A DNA stretch of 64,000 nucleotides from NCBI GenBank assembly GCA_026874595.1, contig CM049316.1, forward strand, positions 14,201,839 to 14,265,838, in the 5' to 3' direction. The stretch is from Sipunculus nudus (taxonomy: Eukaryota > Annelida > Sipuncula > Golfingiida > Sipunculidae). The notes beneath the pieces are model-generated. The model was given only the letters and a program-made list of their open reading frames with translations. It did no database searches and was not told where the DNA came from. Of the stretch, positions 23,921 through 34,241 are shown one piece after another (position 1 is the stretch's first letter; each line of letters starts with the position of its first letter). The position numbers and the translations under genes are program-made.

Positions 23921-24931
23921 TTACGCGTAAAAGCTGGCGCGGTTTTCTCTTCCGCCAAGTAAGAAGTCCAGGAATTCTCTGGCTTCCATGTTCTCTGGCA
24001 CGGAGCGTTTGGACCCTAGAAGAAAGTCCATGTAGCCTGGTCGATGGTTCTTCTTTCCGAACAGAAACTCTCTGTAGCCCGATAACCTAGCCCTTTTCAA
24101 GTCTTCCAAGTTGTTCATGCCGTAGTTAGGGTACTCGGGTAAACTTCGTTTGCTGCGTTTTACCTCTTCCACACTTCCTGTGCTTGCGTCCTTCTTTTCC
24201 ATGCCTTGACCGAGCAAAAATTCCAGGAATTCTGGATCTACCCGCTTACCAAGCAAAAATTTTACATAGTCCTCTTTGTTTGCGAATCTTTTTCTTGCGC
24301 CGAGAAGGAATTTAAGATAATCGGAGTTTGGGTTTCGCTTACCCAGGACAAAGTCTATGTAGTCTTGAGCATTCTTTTTCCCCATCAAAAAGTCCATATA
24401 CTCCTTGCTGCGTTTTGCTGCTTTAATATCCATATCATTTTCGTCACGCTTGCCCAGTAGAAAATCCACGTAATTCTTTCCATCTCTTTTGCCCATCAAA
24501 AAGTCCAAATAGTCTTTACCTCTCTTTCCCAACAGAAAATCGACATAATCTTTCCCCCTTTTTCCCATTAGGAAATCAAGGTAATCTTTACCTCTTTTGC
24601 CCATTAAGAAGTCTACGTAATCCTTTCCACGTTTTCCCATCAGGAAATCCATGTAGTCCTTTCCCCTTTTTCCCATTAGAAAGTCCATATATTCTTTTCC
24701 GCGCTTACCCATTAGAAAGTCCATGTATTCTCGTGATCGTTTCCCCATTATGAAATCCATGTAGTCTTTTCCTCTTTTCCCCATCAGGAAATCCATGAAG
24801 TTCTGTCTTGAAGGGGTTCTTTTGTCATCTTCCTGTGTTTGTTCCTCGGCACAGCGAGACTGCGTGACCACTAGCAACACAAGTGCGCTTACCAGCCACC
24901 AGTAGAAGTTCATGGTTCCGGATACTGGCAT
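23921..24931 (-). CDS. neuropeptide precursor with repeated YxDFLM-amide peptides
   Basis: A secreted prohormone of 336 residues (330 if the second Met, at plus-strand 24911-24913, is used). The second Met is preferred because it starts a typical signal peptide directly (MNFYWWLVSALVLLVV, with predicted cleavage after about Cys-Ala). After an acidic spacer ending DDKR there are about nineteen copies of a short motif, [YF]-x-[DEK]-F-[LIV]-[ML], most in a 12-residue period. Fourteen are followed directly by GKR or GKK, the signal for dibasic cleavage and C-terminal amidation, giving for example GKDYMDFLM-amide. Later copies diverge: GARKR, GQGMEKK, GSKR and a terminal GGR. Two spacers lack the motif (around DIKAAKR and SLPEYPNYGMNN). 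Asp or Glu usually precedes the Tyr, a context suited to Tyr sulfation. The reading frame is uninterrupted in one exon. I cannot place the peptide in a named family with certainty. Confidence 0.93.
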   Translation of the reverse strand: MPVSGTMNFYWWLVSALVLLVVTQSRCAEEQTQEDDKRTPSRQNFMDFLMGKRGKDYMDFIMGKRSREYMDFLMGKRGKEYMDFLMGKRGKDYMDFLMGKRGKDYVDFLMGKRGKDYLDFLMGKRGKDYVDFLLGKRGKDYLDFLMGKRDGKNYVDFLLGKRDENDMDIKAAKRSKEYMDFLMGKKNAQDYIDFVLGKRNPNSDYLKFLLGARKRFANKEDYVKFLLGKRVDPEFLEFLLGQGMEKKDASTGSVEEVKRSKRSLPEYPNYGMNNLEDLKRARLSGYREFLFGKKNHRPGYMDFLLGSKRSVPENMEAREFLDFLLGGRENRASFYA

Positions 24932-25161
24932 TGATGCGCGTATTTACCTCGTCTTAGCGTTTTCACCAGATTTACTTCCAAGCAGCAATATCAGAAGCTT
25001 CTGTGGGGAATGGACTTGCGGACGAAACCACCTTGATATATTTTAGCCAGAGATAAATCAGTCCACGTGTGCGAGGTCTAAAGTATTTCTTAGGTATTTG
25101 CATTCACAGACTGCAGCTTAACGGCTGGCAGTTGTAGTGGCAGACTTCCTACGCGCAAGAG

Positions 25162-25168
25162 GTCTTAT
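25162..25168 (-). promoter_or_regulatory. candidate TATA box of the neuropeptide gene
   Basis: Minus-strand TATAAGA about 230-250 bp upstream of the start codon. CCAAT-type pentamers occur further upstream on both strands (near 25204-25208 and 25231-25236). A start about 30 bp downstream would give a roughly 200-nt 5' leader. An upstream non-coding first exon is also possible, in which case this is not the promoter. Confidence 0.3.
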
Positions 25169-26019
25169 AGGCTATCGCTGTAACCGCTTTAGGATACTGT
25201 CGTTATTGGCTGAAGCTTCATCACCATGTAACCAATAGCGTCCCTTGTCTCCGCCCTGAGATCGATCGCCGCTATCCGTTTAGCACCGAAACCAACTGAT
25301 GGCGTAAATTGCTTGAGGCAGCATTTCTCAGCCAATTACAAGAGCCCTGCTAACATGCAATAGTTCCCCTGCTTCTCAGTGGAATATAATCTATCCGATG
25401 GCATCATAAACCTACCACTGTTGATATGTTTCAGTTTTACTTATGTTGTGGCATCTTAATTTAATGACGCCTCTAGCTGATCAGGTTTTAAGGATCGCCC
25501 AATGGCTGAAATTTAAAGACTTGAAATCATACACAACCTTAGTATATATGGTCGTGGGATTATGTGAAAATCTTATTTTTTCAGGATTACCACCACCTGA
25601 TATAAATGGGATTGGAAACTGAAAACCTGTGTTATAAAACCTATTTGTATTAAATATGCCAGAAAAGCATACGTCCTGCCTGACAGTCGAAGTGATAGGT
25701 GTAGATTTTTCAATTTCGTTATACTTGCTTCTGTTGAAAAAAGGTGAGTCAAAGTCTGAGTGACGTCATTTCAACCTCAACTTTATATTTTTCTGTTTGT
25801 GTTGACATATATAAATGGTACACTTCGTGGTTTTTGTTGCATTTTTTATGTAAAAAATTCAATACTAATTTATATTTCATTTCTTTGCTTAAAATTAATA
25901 TATTAAGTAAACCATCTCTAACACTTTAAATCACGAAGAGAGTCACTAACTCTCGTGTTAAAAAAATTATATAAATTTGCAATAAGTTTGGCCGGAATAA
26001 CAAAGAGTTATCATAGTAG
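25169..26019. other. upstream flank of the neuropeptide gene
   Basis: The part up to about 25,400 is less AT-rich than the surroundings and free of simple repeats, which fits a promoter-proximal region. No other gene was recognised; the frame at 25744-25929 is uninformative. Confidence 0.4.
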
Positions 26020-26480
26020 CGGTGTGGTCGTATTACAGGCATAATTGTCATAGTTAAATGATCGTTTTCATTTAGATCGGGTGGTCGTTTCAGAGGTGTG
26101 GTTGTGTTAGGGGGATGTTTGTATTAATTCAATGGTCGTTATCATTTAGATGTTGTGATTGTGATAGCGTGGTGGTTGGGTAAAAGGGGTATTTGTATTA
26201 TTTCAATGGTCGATTTCATTTAGATGTTGTGATCGTGTAAGTGGTGTGGTTGTGTTACAGGGGTGTTCGTGTTAGTGAGATGGTCGTTTTCATTTTCATC
26301 GGGTGATTGTTTTGGCGGGGTGGTTGTTTTAGAGAGGTGTTTGTGTTAGTTTAGTGGTCGTTTTCATTTAGATGGTGTGATCGTGTTAGATGTGTGGTTG
26401 TGTTAGATGGGTATTCGTTTTGTGCATTGGCCGTATTTATTTTGATCGGGTGATTGTGTTAGCGGGTCGTTTAGGTGGAT
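26020..26480. repeat. 74-bp minisatellite
   Basis: The phrase AATGGTCGTTTTCATTTAGAT and its variants recur at about 26057, 26131, 26205, 26279, 26353 and 26427, a constant 74-bp step over about six diverged units. The GT-rich half of each unit contains phrases such as GTGATAGCG and GGGGTGGTTG, which also build the 18-bp array at 37.2-38.0 kb. Confidence 0.85.
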
Positions 26481-26844
26481 GGGTCATGTTGGCGGAAAGT
26501 TTATCTTATTGCCGTACATTTCAGTAATAACTCAAGCCTTCGGTATTCTTTTGGCTTAAAATGAACATTTAAAATTAAGAAATGATATGAATGATTAAAC
26601 CATTTGAACCACCAAAATATGTCTATTTATTTCTCATAAGCTTGTGAGAGACCAGTAAAGACCAGGGAGAGAATTTCTAGTTCTATATCCAGCTGGTTTT
26701 TCTGAAATAATAACAACCCTAAAATTGCCTTCGTAATGTTGGTTTGCAAAATCAGCAAACTTTTACTTTCTTAATGCTAGCATGAATACTTCAAACAAGT
26801 TGTTGACAGATAATATCTCGCCCACGTTCGATTCGCTTCATAAT
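26481..26844. other. non-coding stretch
   Basis: No gene or repeat recognised. Confidence 0.45.
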
Positions 26845-26995
26845 CCACGCATATTTAATGAGGTCACCAGACTGGTGAAGCCGTGATGACTTAACAAACA
26901 TCTGATGGATATTCATGAAACTCAACCAATTAACGAATACAGTTTCTCGTCTGAATTTAATTCTTGGCAAAATTCACGCATATTTAATGAGGTCA
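26845..26995. repeat. duplicated 21-nt motif, 130 bp apart
   Basis: CACGCATATTTAATGAGGTC followed by A occurs exactly at about 26846-26866 and 26975-26995, with no tandem similarity between. The motif has an AT-rich TATTTAAT core. It could be a paired regulatory site or remains of a repeat; nothing in the sequence decides this. Confidence 0.6.
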
Positions 26996-28117
26996 GAGAT
27001 CACAAGACATAACACAGGCGTATTATGCACGGTTGTGGTGCTCTTGTTATAGATTTATATCAGCAAGATGTTATACTGCCCCTTGTCATACAGGCAGTAC
27101 ATTATGTGTGACGCGGCCAGCGCTTGGAATCATACACAACTCTTATCTGCATGCCCCATATTAATTATTTATTATTTACAGTATGTTTTGAGGTTTTAAA
27201 CACGTTTGATGATCCAAGTATCTGTGTCTTTGTTGCAAGTCATGTGACACAAGTGCTTGTAAGGTGTCGATGCTACTGCATACAGTGGTAACAAAATGAT
27301 AGAAACATTCACGGTTCAGGCAGTCCAATTTTGTCCAGATCGATTCAAAACTCCTTGAACATTTCACGAATTCGAAAAATCGTTGTCAGCGCTTCTCTAC
27401 CTAGAAAAAAAATTAAACCTCTCAATCAATGGAGTCTGACATTAACAAAAGGAATGAAAACTTGGATCGTCCGTCCACTATTATATTCGGAATATTTCTC
27501 AGAATATTAATCTTTTTATAAAAAGATATTTCATTCCGCAATTATCATGAAAATGTTTCTAGGCGTTTTTTGAAAAGAAACAAAATAAAAAAACAGACCA
27601 TATAGGAAGACATAAGGGTGAAATACTTAAAGACTAAGAACCTTCACGTGTGCAACAGAAACGTCTTCCTAAAAGAATGACATCCCAACTTGAACATAAT
27701 TCCAATACCAGCAAAATCCAAACATGAGTAATATTCCAACATGGACAAGATTCAGAAAAGTTCCAACATTCCAATACTTACTACAATCTGGCAAGACAAA
27801 CGTAGTATTCCATCTGGGACAACATCCCAACCGGATGCTATGTTCCAAAAGAGTCGACCTTCTAGGAGGCACAACATTATGTGTGGACAATGTTTACTTT
27901 TTTCAATATGACTAACTTTCTCAACGCTACGTTTAATTTTAAACATTTCAAAATTAATTGACTATATACAAATAATATTTCCACACATGTAAATATTGCC
28001 GAAATAACTTATATACACGTTTCATATCTCACCAGTATAGCTGTGCAGGGAGTGAACGATTCAGAATTTGAGTAAAGGTGGTGTTACACACCCTGTCACA
28101 CATAAAAATTTTGCCGG
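26996..28117. other. non-coding stretch
   Basis: No gene recognised. Around 27,680-27,870 the ATTCCAA phrase recurs irregularly, suggesting a decayed tandem repeat. Short frames on both strands there have no recognisable domain. Confidence 0.4.
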
Positions 28118-28460
28118 CAGTACCGGCTTCTGTGGCTTCTGGGATGATTGTGAGTTCGAATCTCAGCCGAGGCGATGAGACCTTTCACCGTGACGGTTGG
28201 CCCCCACGCAGGTTGGGGGCGCTCTGCAGGCTTTATGGGGAGACTATGCCCAACAGTCGTGTTTCACTTACAATCAAGTGCGTCTTTCGGGGGTTCCTCG
28301 TTGTTATGACCCAGACAGGGGGTTGACACGCACGCACCCAGGACTCGCAGGAGCGGTACACCGAGCCTGGTTGACGCCAGGATAATCGAGTGTAAGCTCC
28401 TGTCACGTAGTTCGAAACCGGAATGGAACTCTGCAGATGTGCATAGTACAGAGTTAAGCA
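28118..28460 (+). mobile_element. possible tRNA-derived SINE fragment
   Basis: GTGAGTTCGAATCTCAGCC (28150-28168) is a good box-B/T-arm match, and TGTGGCTTCTGGGATGAT just before it could be a decayed D-arm region. A further 300 bp of relatively GC-rich sequence follows. No second copy was recognised in the window, so the element class rests on the box-B match alone. Confidence 0.35.
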
Positions 28461-29310
28461 AGCATTAAAAAATAGAGGCGGATACCTCCACTTAACGAAA
28501 GTTTGCCGGCAGTGTTATTAGACTTTGTACATAACCCTTGCGTGCAGACATAAAAGGATAAACGGTGCGAGACACAAATATATTATACTATTACCTAGAT
28601 TTCATGTATAAAAGGGGAAGCGGCTCCCTCTAAATCTGTCCCTGCTTCGCCTGCTTAAGATATGGAACTACAGTATGGGTCTACCTAAGATATGGGTCCA
28701 GCTTGCAACTAAGTTTTACTTAACCACTTTTTAAACTGTTCCGAATGTCCTAAATCAGGTCAAACTTTTAAAATCAATTCAGCGATCTTTTTTTGTGTGA
28801 TAAATCAAAGTGTCAGGCGTTTAGTAATTCTTGCTGACATCATGTCCCCTCATGCATGTCACTTGAATTGAAAGTGTGTATTTATTTTACTGCTCAAATC
28901 AGTCTTAGAAACTGATGGCATCAACATAACAATTTCCTAAACAAATGCTTTCTAGGCCGTTCCCATGGTGAGCCAGATGTTTTGCCGCCAACATTGAAAC
29001 AGGTGCACCCGCATGTTAAAGATGAATTTGAATGACGCTCTGAGACCAGAGACACATCGATACTAAATGCTCAGACACGAGGAGATTACAGTAATCGGTT
29101 TTCTCTCTGGCTGATTTGGTGGCTAACCAAGTATACACGGTTGTCATGAAAGCTGTGAAACCCCAGAGGACAATGGCGTTGTCTCCGCGCTTGGGCCTCT
29201 ATTTGAGCAGCAAAACAACACCATAACTGATGTCCTACGCTCTTTACTCAGCGGTTATATACTGCAGTCGTTTTGTATCTCCTTCATTTTAACTGTGCTT
29301 TCTAAACGAA
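28461..29310. other. non-coding stretch
   Basis: No gene or repeat recognised. Confidence 0.45.
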
Positions 29311-29443
29311 TTCTCGTTGGCCTCATTCTTTGCCCTGTGCGAACCCTGGTGGTGAAACCCGGAGAATCTTGCTATACAAAGCAGCGGTTAAAACGAAGGA
29401 GACCTGAAACGACTGCAGTGCATAACCGTTGCATGGGGAGTGT
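29311..29443 (+). mobile_element. tRNA-derived SINE, 3' fragment (copy 2)
   Basis: Matches the 3' domain of the SINE seen at 21.9 and 57.7 kb: CTGTGCGAACCCTGGTGGTG, then AATCTTGCTATACAAA and AGCGGTTA. The tRNA-like head is absent, so this is a 5'-truncated copy. Confidence 0.6.
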
Positions 29444-30933
29444 ACTGATGTTGTGAAGGCGTCAGGGTGGTAGTTCAGGATATAGGTTCATCCAATTCAT
29501 GTACCATTCATCATTTGTTCTCATTTGTATTTGTATCATTAAAAGGTATATTACCACTTCTGACGAATTTTTGGGAAGTTATGTTTTTACCCATGTCGTC
29601 ATGTCGTCTGTCTGTTAATGTAAAATAATAGGTTAAATTTTGGAAATAATTCCTATCATGAATTTCAAAATTATTTACATGAATTTTTTTTCTCTAAAAT
29701 TTTATTACAATTATCACAAAAGATATATACCAATATGGAACCAATATGTGTTTCTATATACTGGATTTTTAACACAAATATGTATAGTTGCTAGGAAAAT
29801 GCAATCATTGCCCAATCTACAACGCATTTTTGTGCAGTTGAGATAGATTTACTTGAGGTATACGGTAAATGGGAGAATCTTCCTTGTTACAGATAGGAGT
29901 ACACGACAGTAGATGTATCAACGATTTCTCACAATTCTGGTTTTCGTACTGATAAGTTTTACCGTCCGGTCGGTTGATGGATCGAGCCTCGATCCTGGGC
30001 CTCTGGGTTAAAATATACAACCACAGGGGTCCATTTAGGTAAAAAAAACATGCAAGGAACAGCTGCCGGATAGCAATCAGAAATATCATGTACAGTTCCC
30101 ATTTTTTAATTTGATCGGAGAAATAACTTTCTCTTTGCAGCCGTAATGAATCATATGTTGGCTCTGTATTATCTGGGTCTTTATGGACTGGGAAATAACA
30201 TGGGCTATACGCGTGACATTTATATATGAAGTGGAAATTTATGCATTCTACATATTGTATGAGTTTTAGTATAAGTTAATTGGTAGATGTAGTGACGGGC
30301 AGCAATACGTTTCCCCGCAGACTTGGATCAATGTGAACTGCCCACGTGCTGTACAACGCCTGACCTTTGAACGGCGTACTAAACTCTACGTAGTCTGTGT
30401 CGTTTGTCCGGGTGTCAGTCATGTCATATATGAGGCAAGCACGGCATTTGATTCATCATCGGATAATGTTCAAAGATTTTAAGGTTTCATGAAAGGGAAG
30501 GTTACCTTTTGATCAGTTAGGATCAGAAAAAGCAAATCGTCACTAGCTTTTATTTCAAAGTTTTTTTTTTTTTTTACATTCAACATTTCCAGCTTTTATT
30601 TCCCGCTTGTTTTTACAGCTGAATATTCTCTTCGTCCGGGTCCATGAAGATTTATTTGATAAAATTATTTCCATTTATCTTAATTTTTTGCTGTACATTA
30701 CACTCCACAGATTAAGATATGGAGAGACCCAGGGTCAGTTGTCCAGAAGACCAGTTTTGGAATAACTACCCAAGACGAGCCGGCTAGATCAATAATTCTG
30801 AAGTACCTATACCGACCAATTTTCTAAATTTAATTATTTTATCTTATATCTCTCTATAATTTTGATTACAATACCATGATTTTTCTCAACACAATGGACG
30901 GGCCACATTTACATAAAAAACTAGACCTTGTTT

Positions 30934-30970
<37 letters not shown>

Positions 30971-31382
30971 ATTGATAAGCTTTTGATACTCTGTATTTAA
31001 TATTGTTTACTGGACTGGCCCAGATATTCTACTTCCATCCTCTGCACCGTCATTAATTCATGATACTGTTATATGTATATATCTAAAATATATCGCTCGT
31101 GTATCATGGTCCCTTGTGATAGTTATATACAGCTACAATCAACTAATCAGATTTCCCCATGTATATTATTCCTAATGCTTTGTCCATTTGCTATCTTTTG
31201 TTATTAACCTGCCATTGTAAAACAATATAACCATTGTAAGTCAGTTAACCAAAGGTTCATATATCTATTATCCTGCAATCTAATATGCCGGTTGCCATTG
31301 TTCCCCATTTGGTGTTTTTGCTGTATTTTTCCACTTCATAAATTTCAAAACGTATTCCCAAGTTGGTAAAATCTAGTTCATT
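29444..31382. other. non-coding stretch
   Basis: No gene recognised. It contains a perfect 8-bp inverted repeat GGATCGAG-C-CTCGATCC at 29979-29995, a T run near 30560-30576 and TA tracts near 30934-30972. Confidence 0.45.
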
Positions 31383-32026
31383 CTGGAGACGACTGCAGGT
31401 CATCTACCATCATCTGGTTCATCCTGGAGACAACTGGCCGTCATCTGGATCATCCTGGAGACAACTGTCCGTCATCTGGTTCATCCTGGAGACAACTGTC
31501 CGTCATCTGGTTCATCCTGGAGAAAACTGACCGTCATCTGGATCATCCTGGAGACGACTGACCGTGATCTAGTCTTTCCTGGAGACAACTGACCGTCACC
31601 TGAATCATCCTGGAGACAACTGACCGTCATCTGGATCATCCTGGAGACAACTTACGGTCATCTGGTTCATCCTGGAGACAACTGACCGTCATCTGGTTTA
31701 TCCTGGAGACAACCTACGATCATCTGGTTCATCCTGGAGACAACTGACCGTCATCTGGATCATCCTGGAGACGACTGACCGTCATCTGGATCATCCTGGA
31801 GACAACTTACCGTCATCTGGTTCATCCTTCGCAACTGACGGTCATCTGGTTCATCCGGGAGACAACTGACGGTCATCTGGTTCATCCTGGAGACAACTGA
31901 CCGTCATCTGGATCATCCTGGAGACAACTGACCGTCATCTGGTTCATCCTGAAGACAACTGACGGTCATATGGTTCATCCTGGAGACAACTGACGGACAT
32001 CTGGTTCATCCTGGGGACAACTGACC
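31383..32026. repeat. 31-bp minisatellite
   Basis: About 21 tandem units built on GGAGACAACTGACCGTCATC plus a TGGTTCATCCT or TGGATCATCCT half. The GGTTCATC/GGATCATC variants alternate irregularly, and one unit near 31830 is shortened. No frame is kept open, so it is non-coding. Confidence 0.93.
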
Positions 32027-32223
32027 CCCTACCAAGTGCTTCCACGACCCTCAATTGAGATCGTGGTGAACCGTAGACCGAACGCGGTAAGTTGGGCCTA
32101 GGCTTAAGTGAAGTGAACTCGTATCAAAATGCCCTCACATCAGCAATCGCCGCAATAACAACACCACTGCGTGTGTGAAACCTGAGTTTAAACAAAATGT
32201 CTAAGTAACGTGTTTTCACAATT

Positions 32224-32254
<31 letters not shown>

Positions 32255-32974
32255 TTGGTATGATATGGTTAGGTATGATATATGTATGGTATGTATTACT
32301 CAAGAATGTTTTCTTTGACTACACACGGAACTTGGCGCGACCGAGCCACCTGTTTTGTAAACCACTGCCCGGACTCATTCATGTTCTGTCTATTTATTTG
32401 TATTTACTTGCGTTTTTTTATGCAAATACTTTGAAGAGCAAAATGTTCACAGCCGATGCTAAATTTGAAACAATAATAAAAAATCCCTGAATCTGCCTGA
32501 GAATACATAACCAAGATCATCCCTGTGGAAAACTATTACTGCGCCCACTTTTGTAGAAATAGTCCTTGAAATGAGTGGGTTGTAATTCTATTATGTATTC
32601 TAGCAAAAAATGAACAAGATACCCTGCCAATAGCAAGTTAGCTACCATAAAACAGTTCAAAGCAAATGTGTTTACCTGGTAAGCGTTCCTGTCCCTGCAC
32701 ATGCCTAGCAGATATACGACCACCTGATTATAGTAAGGTCAATATTTGGCTCAATATAACAAAAAGATCCTAAAACGCCCCCGCGGAGCAAGTTTGAATC
32801 GCGTTATTTCCGAAGCAAGGACTTCTGGTCCGGAAACCTTAATTATATGTGGTGACCTTAATGCAGCTTTTGTACTTTCCACGGTAACACAATGAAGGCT
32901 CAGCTGACACCAATAGTTAAAGAGCAACCTAGGATTACCGAAAATTCTAGGACATTATCTGGACTGTGTATATA
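32027..32974. other. non-coding stretch
   Basis: No gene recognised. An ATT/TA microsatellite lies at about 32222-32254. Confidence 0.45.
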
Positions 32975-34190
32975 GACCACAGACCAGACAACAACGACAA
33001 AAAAGAACAAACAGCACACGCGCCAGATAACAACGACAGCAACAACAAACATTCAATAGGCATGAACAACAACACACAACATACAGTCGAGATAACAACG
33101 TCAACAGCAACAAACATCCCACAGACGAGATAACAACGTCAACAGCAACAAACAACACACAGGCCAGATAACAATATCAACTGCAACAAACAACACACAG
33201 GCCAGATAACAACGTCAACAGCAACAATCATCCCAAAAACTTGTTAACAAAGGGAACAGCAACAAACAACACACAGCCAAGATAACAACATAAACTGCAA
33301 CAAACAACACACAGGCCAGATACCAACGAGAACAGCAACAAACATCCCACAGGCCAGACAATAACGACAACAGCAACAAACAAATCACAGACCAGATAAC
33401 AACGACAACAGCAACAAACAACCCATAGGCCAGATTACAACGACAAAAGCAACAAACATGCCGCACCAGCTAACAACGTCAACAACAAACAACACCCAGG
33501 CCACAAAACAATGACAACAGCAACAAGCAGTCAACGATTCAGATAATAAGGTCAACAGCAACAAACATCCCACAGGTCAGATAACAACGACAAAAGCAAC
33601 AAACATGCCGCACCAGATAACAACGTCAACAACAAACAACACCCAGGCCACAAAACAATGACAACACCGACAAGCAGTCAACGATTCAGATAATAAGGTC
33701 AACAGCAACAAACATCCCACAGGTCAGATAACAACGACAAAAGCAACAAACATGCCGCAGGCCAGATAACAACGACAAAGCAACAAACATGCCGCAGGCC
33801 AGATCACAACGACAAAAGCAACACACATGCCGCAGGCCAGATAACAACGACAAAAGCAACAAACATGCCGCAGGTCAGATAACAACGACAAAAGCAACAC
33901 ACATGCCGCAGGCCAGTTAACAACGACAAAAGCAACAAACATGCCGCACCAGATAGCAACGTCAACAACAACAACAAACAAATCACAGGCTAGATAACAA
34001 CGACAACAGCAACAAACAACCCACATACCAGATTACAACAACAACAGCAAAAACAACCCACGGACCAGATCACAACGTCAACAGCAACAAAGATCCAACA
34101 TGCCAGATAACAATGAAAACAGCAACAAACATCCAAATGGCCAGATAACAACATCAAAAGCAACAAACAACCCACGGACCAGATAACAGA
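32975..34190. repeat. 38-bp minisatellite with 147-bp higher-order repeat
   Basis: About 32 units on the pattern CCAGATAACAACGACAACAG plus CAACAAACAT and a short variable end (CCCACAGG or GCCGCAGG). Between about 33,458 and 33,750 a 147-bp four-unit block is duplicated with the same private changes (for example AAGCAGTCAACGATTCAGAT). The Cys/Leu-rich frames on the minus strand are translations of the repeat. Confidence 0.93.
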
Positions 34191-34224
34191 TATCTTGGGT
34201 GTATACAGGATTATAGAATTTCAA

Positions 34225-34241
34225 GGGGGGGGGGGGGGGGG
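34225..34241. repeat. poly(G) run, 17 nt
   Basis: Uninterrupted G run. Confidence 0.9.

Noticed and set aside
23887-24460. Plus-strand frames 23887-24090 and 24206-24460
   Set aside because: Antisense shadows of the neuropeptide coding sequence.
23921-24931. Neuropeptide assigned as tachykinin or CCK/sulfakinin
   Set aside because: Tachykinins end FxGLM- or FxGxR-amide and sulfakinins end in MDF- or RF-amide; the ending here is DFLM/DFLL-amide.
32955-34175. Cys/Leu/Val-rich membrane-like frames on the minus strand
   Set aside because: Translations of the 38-bp minisatellite in several phases.
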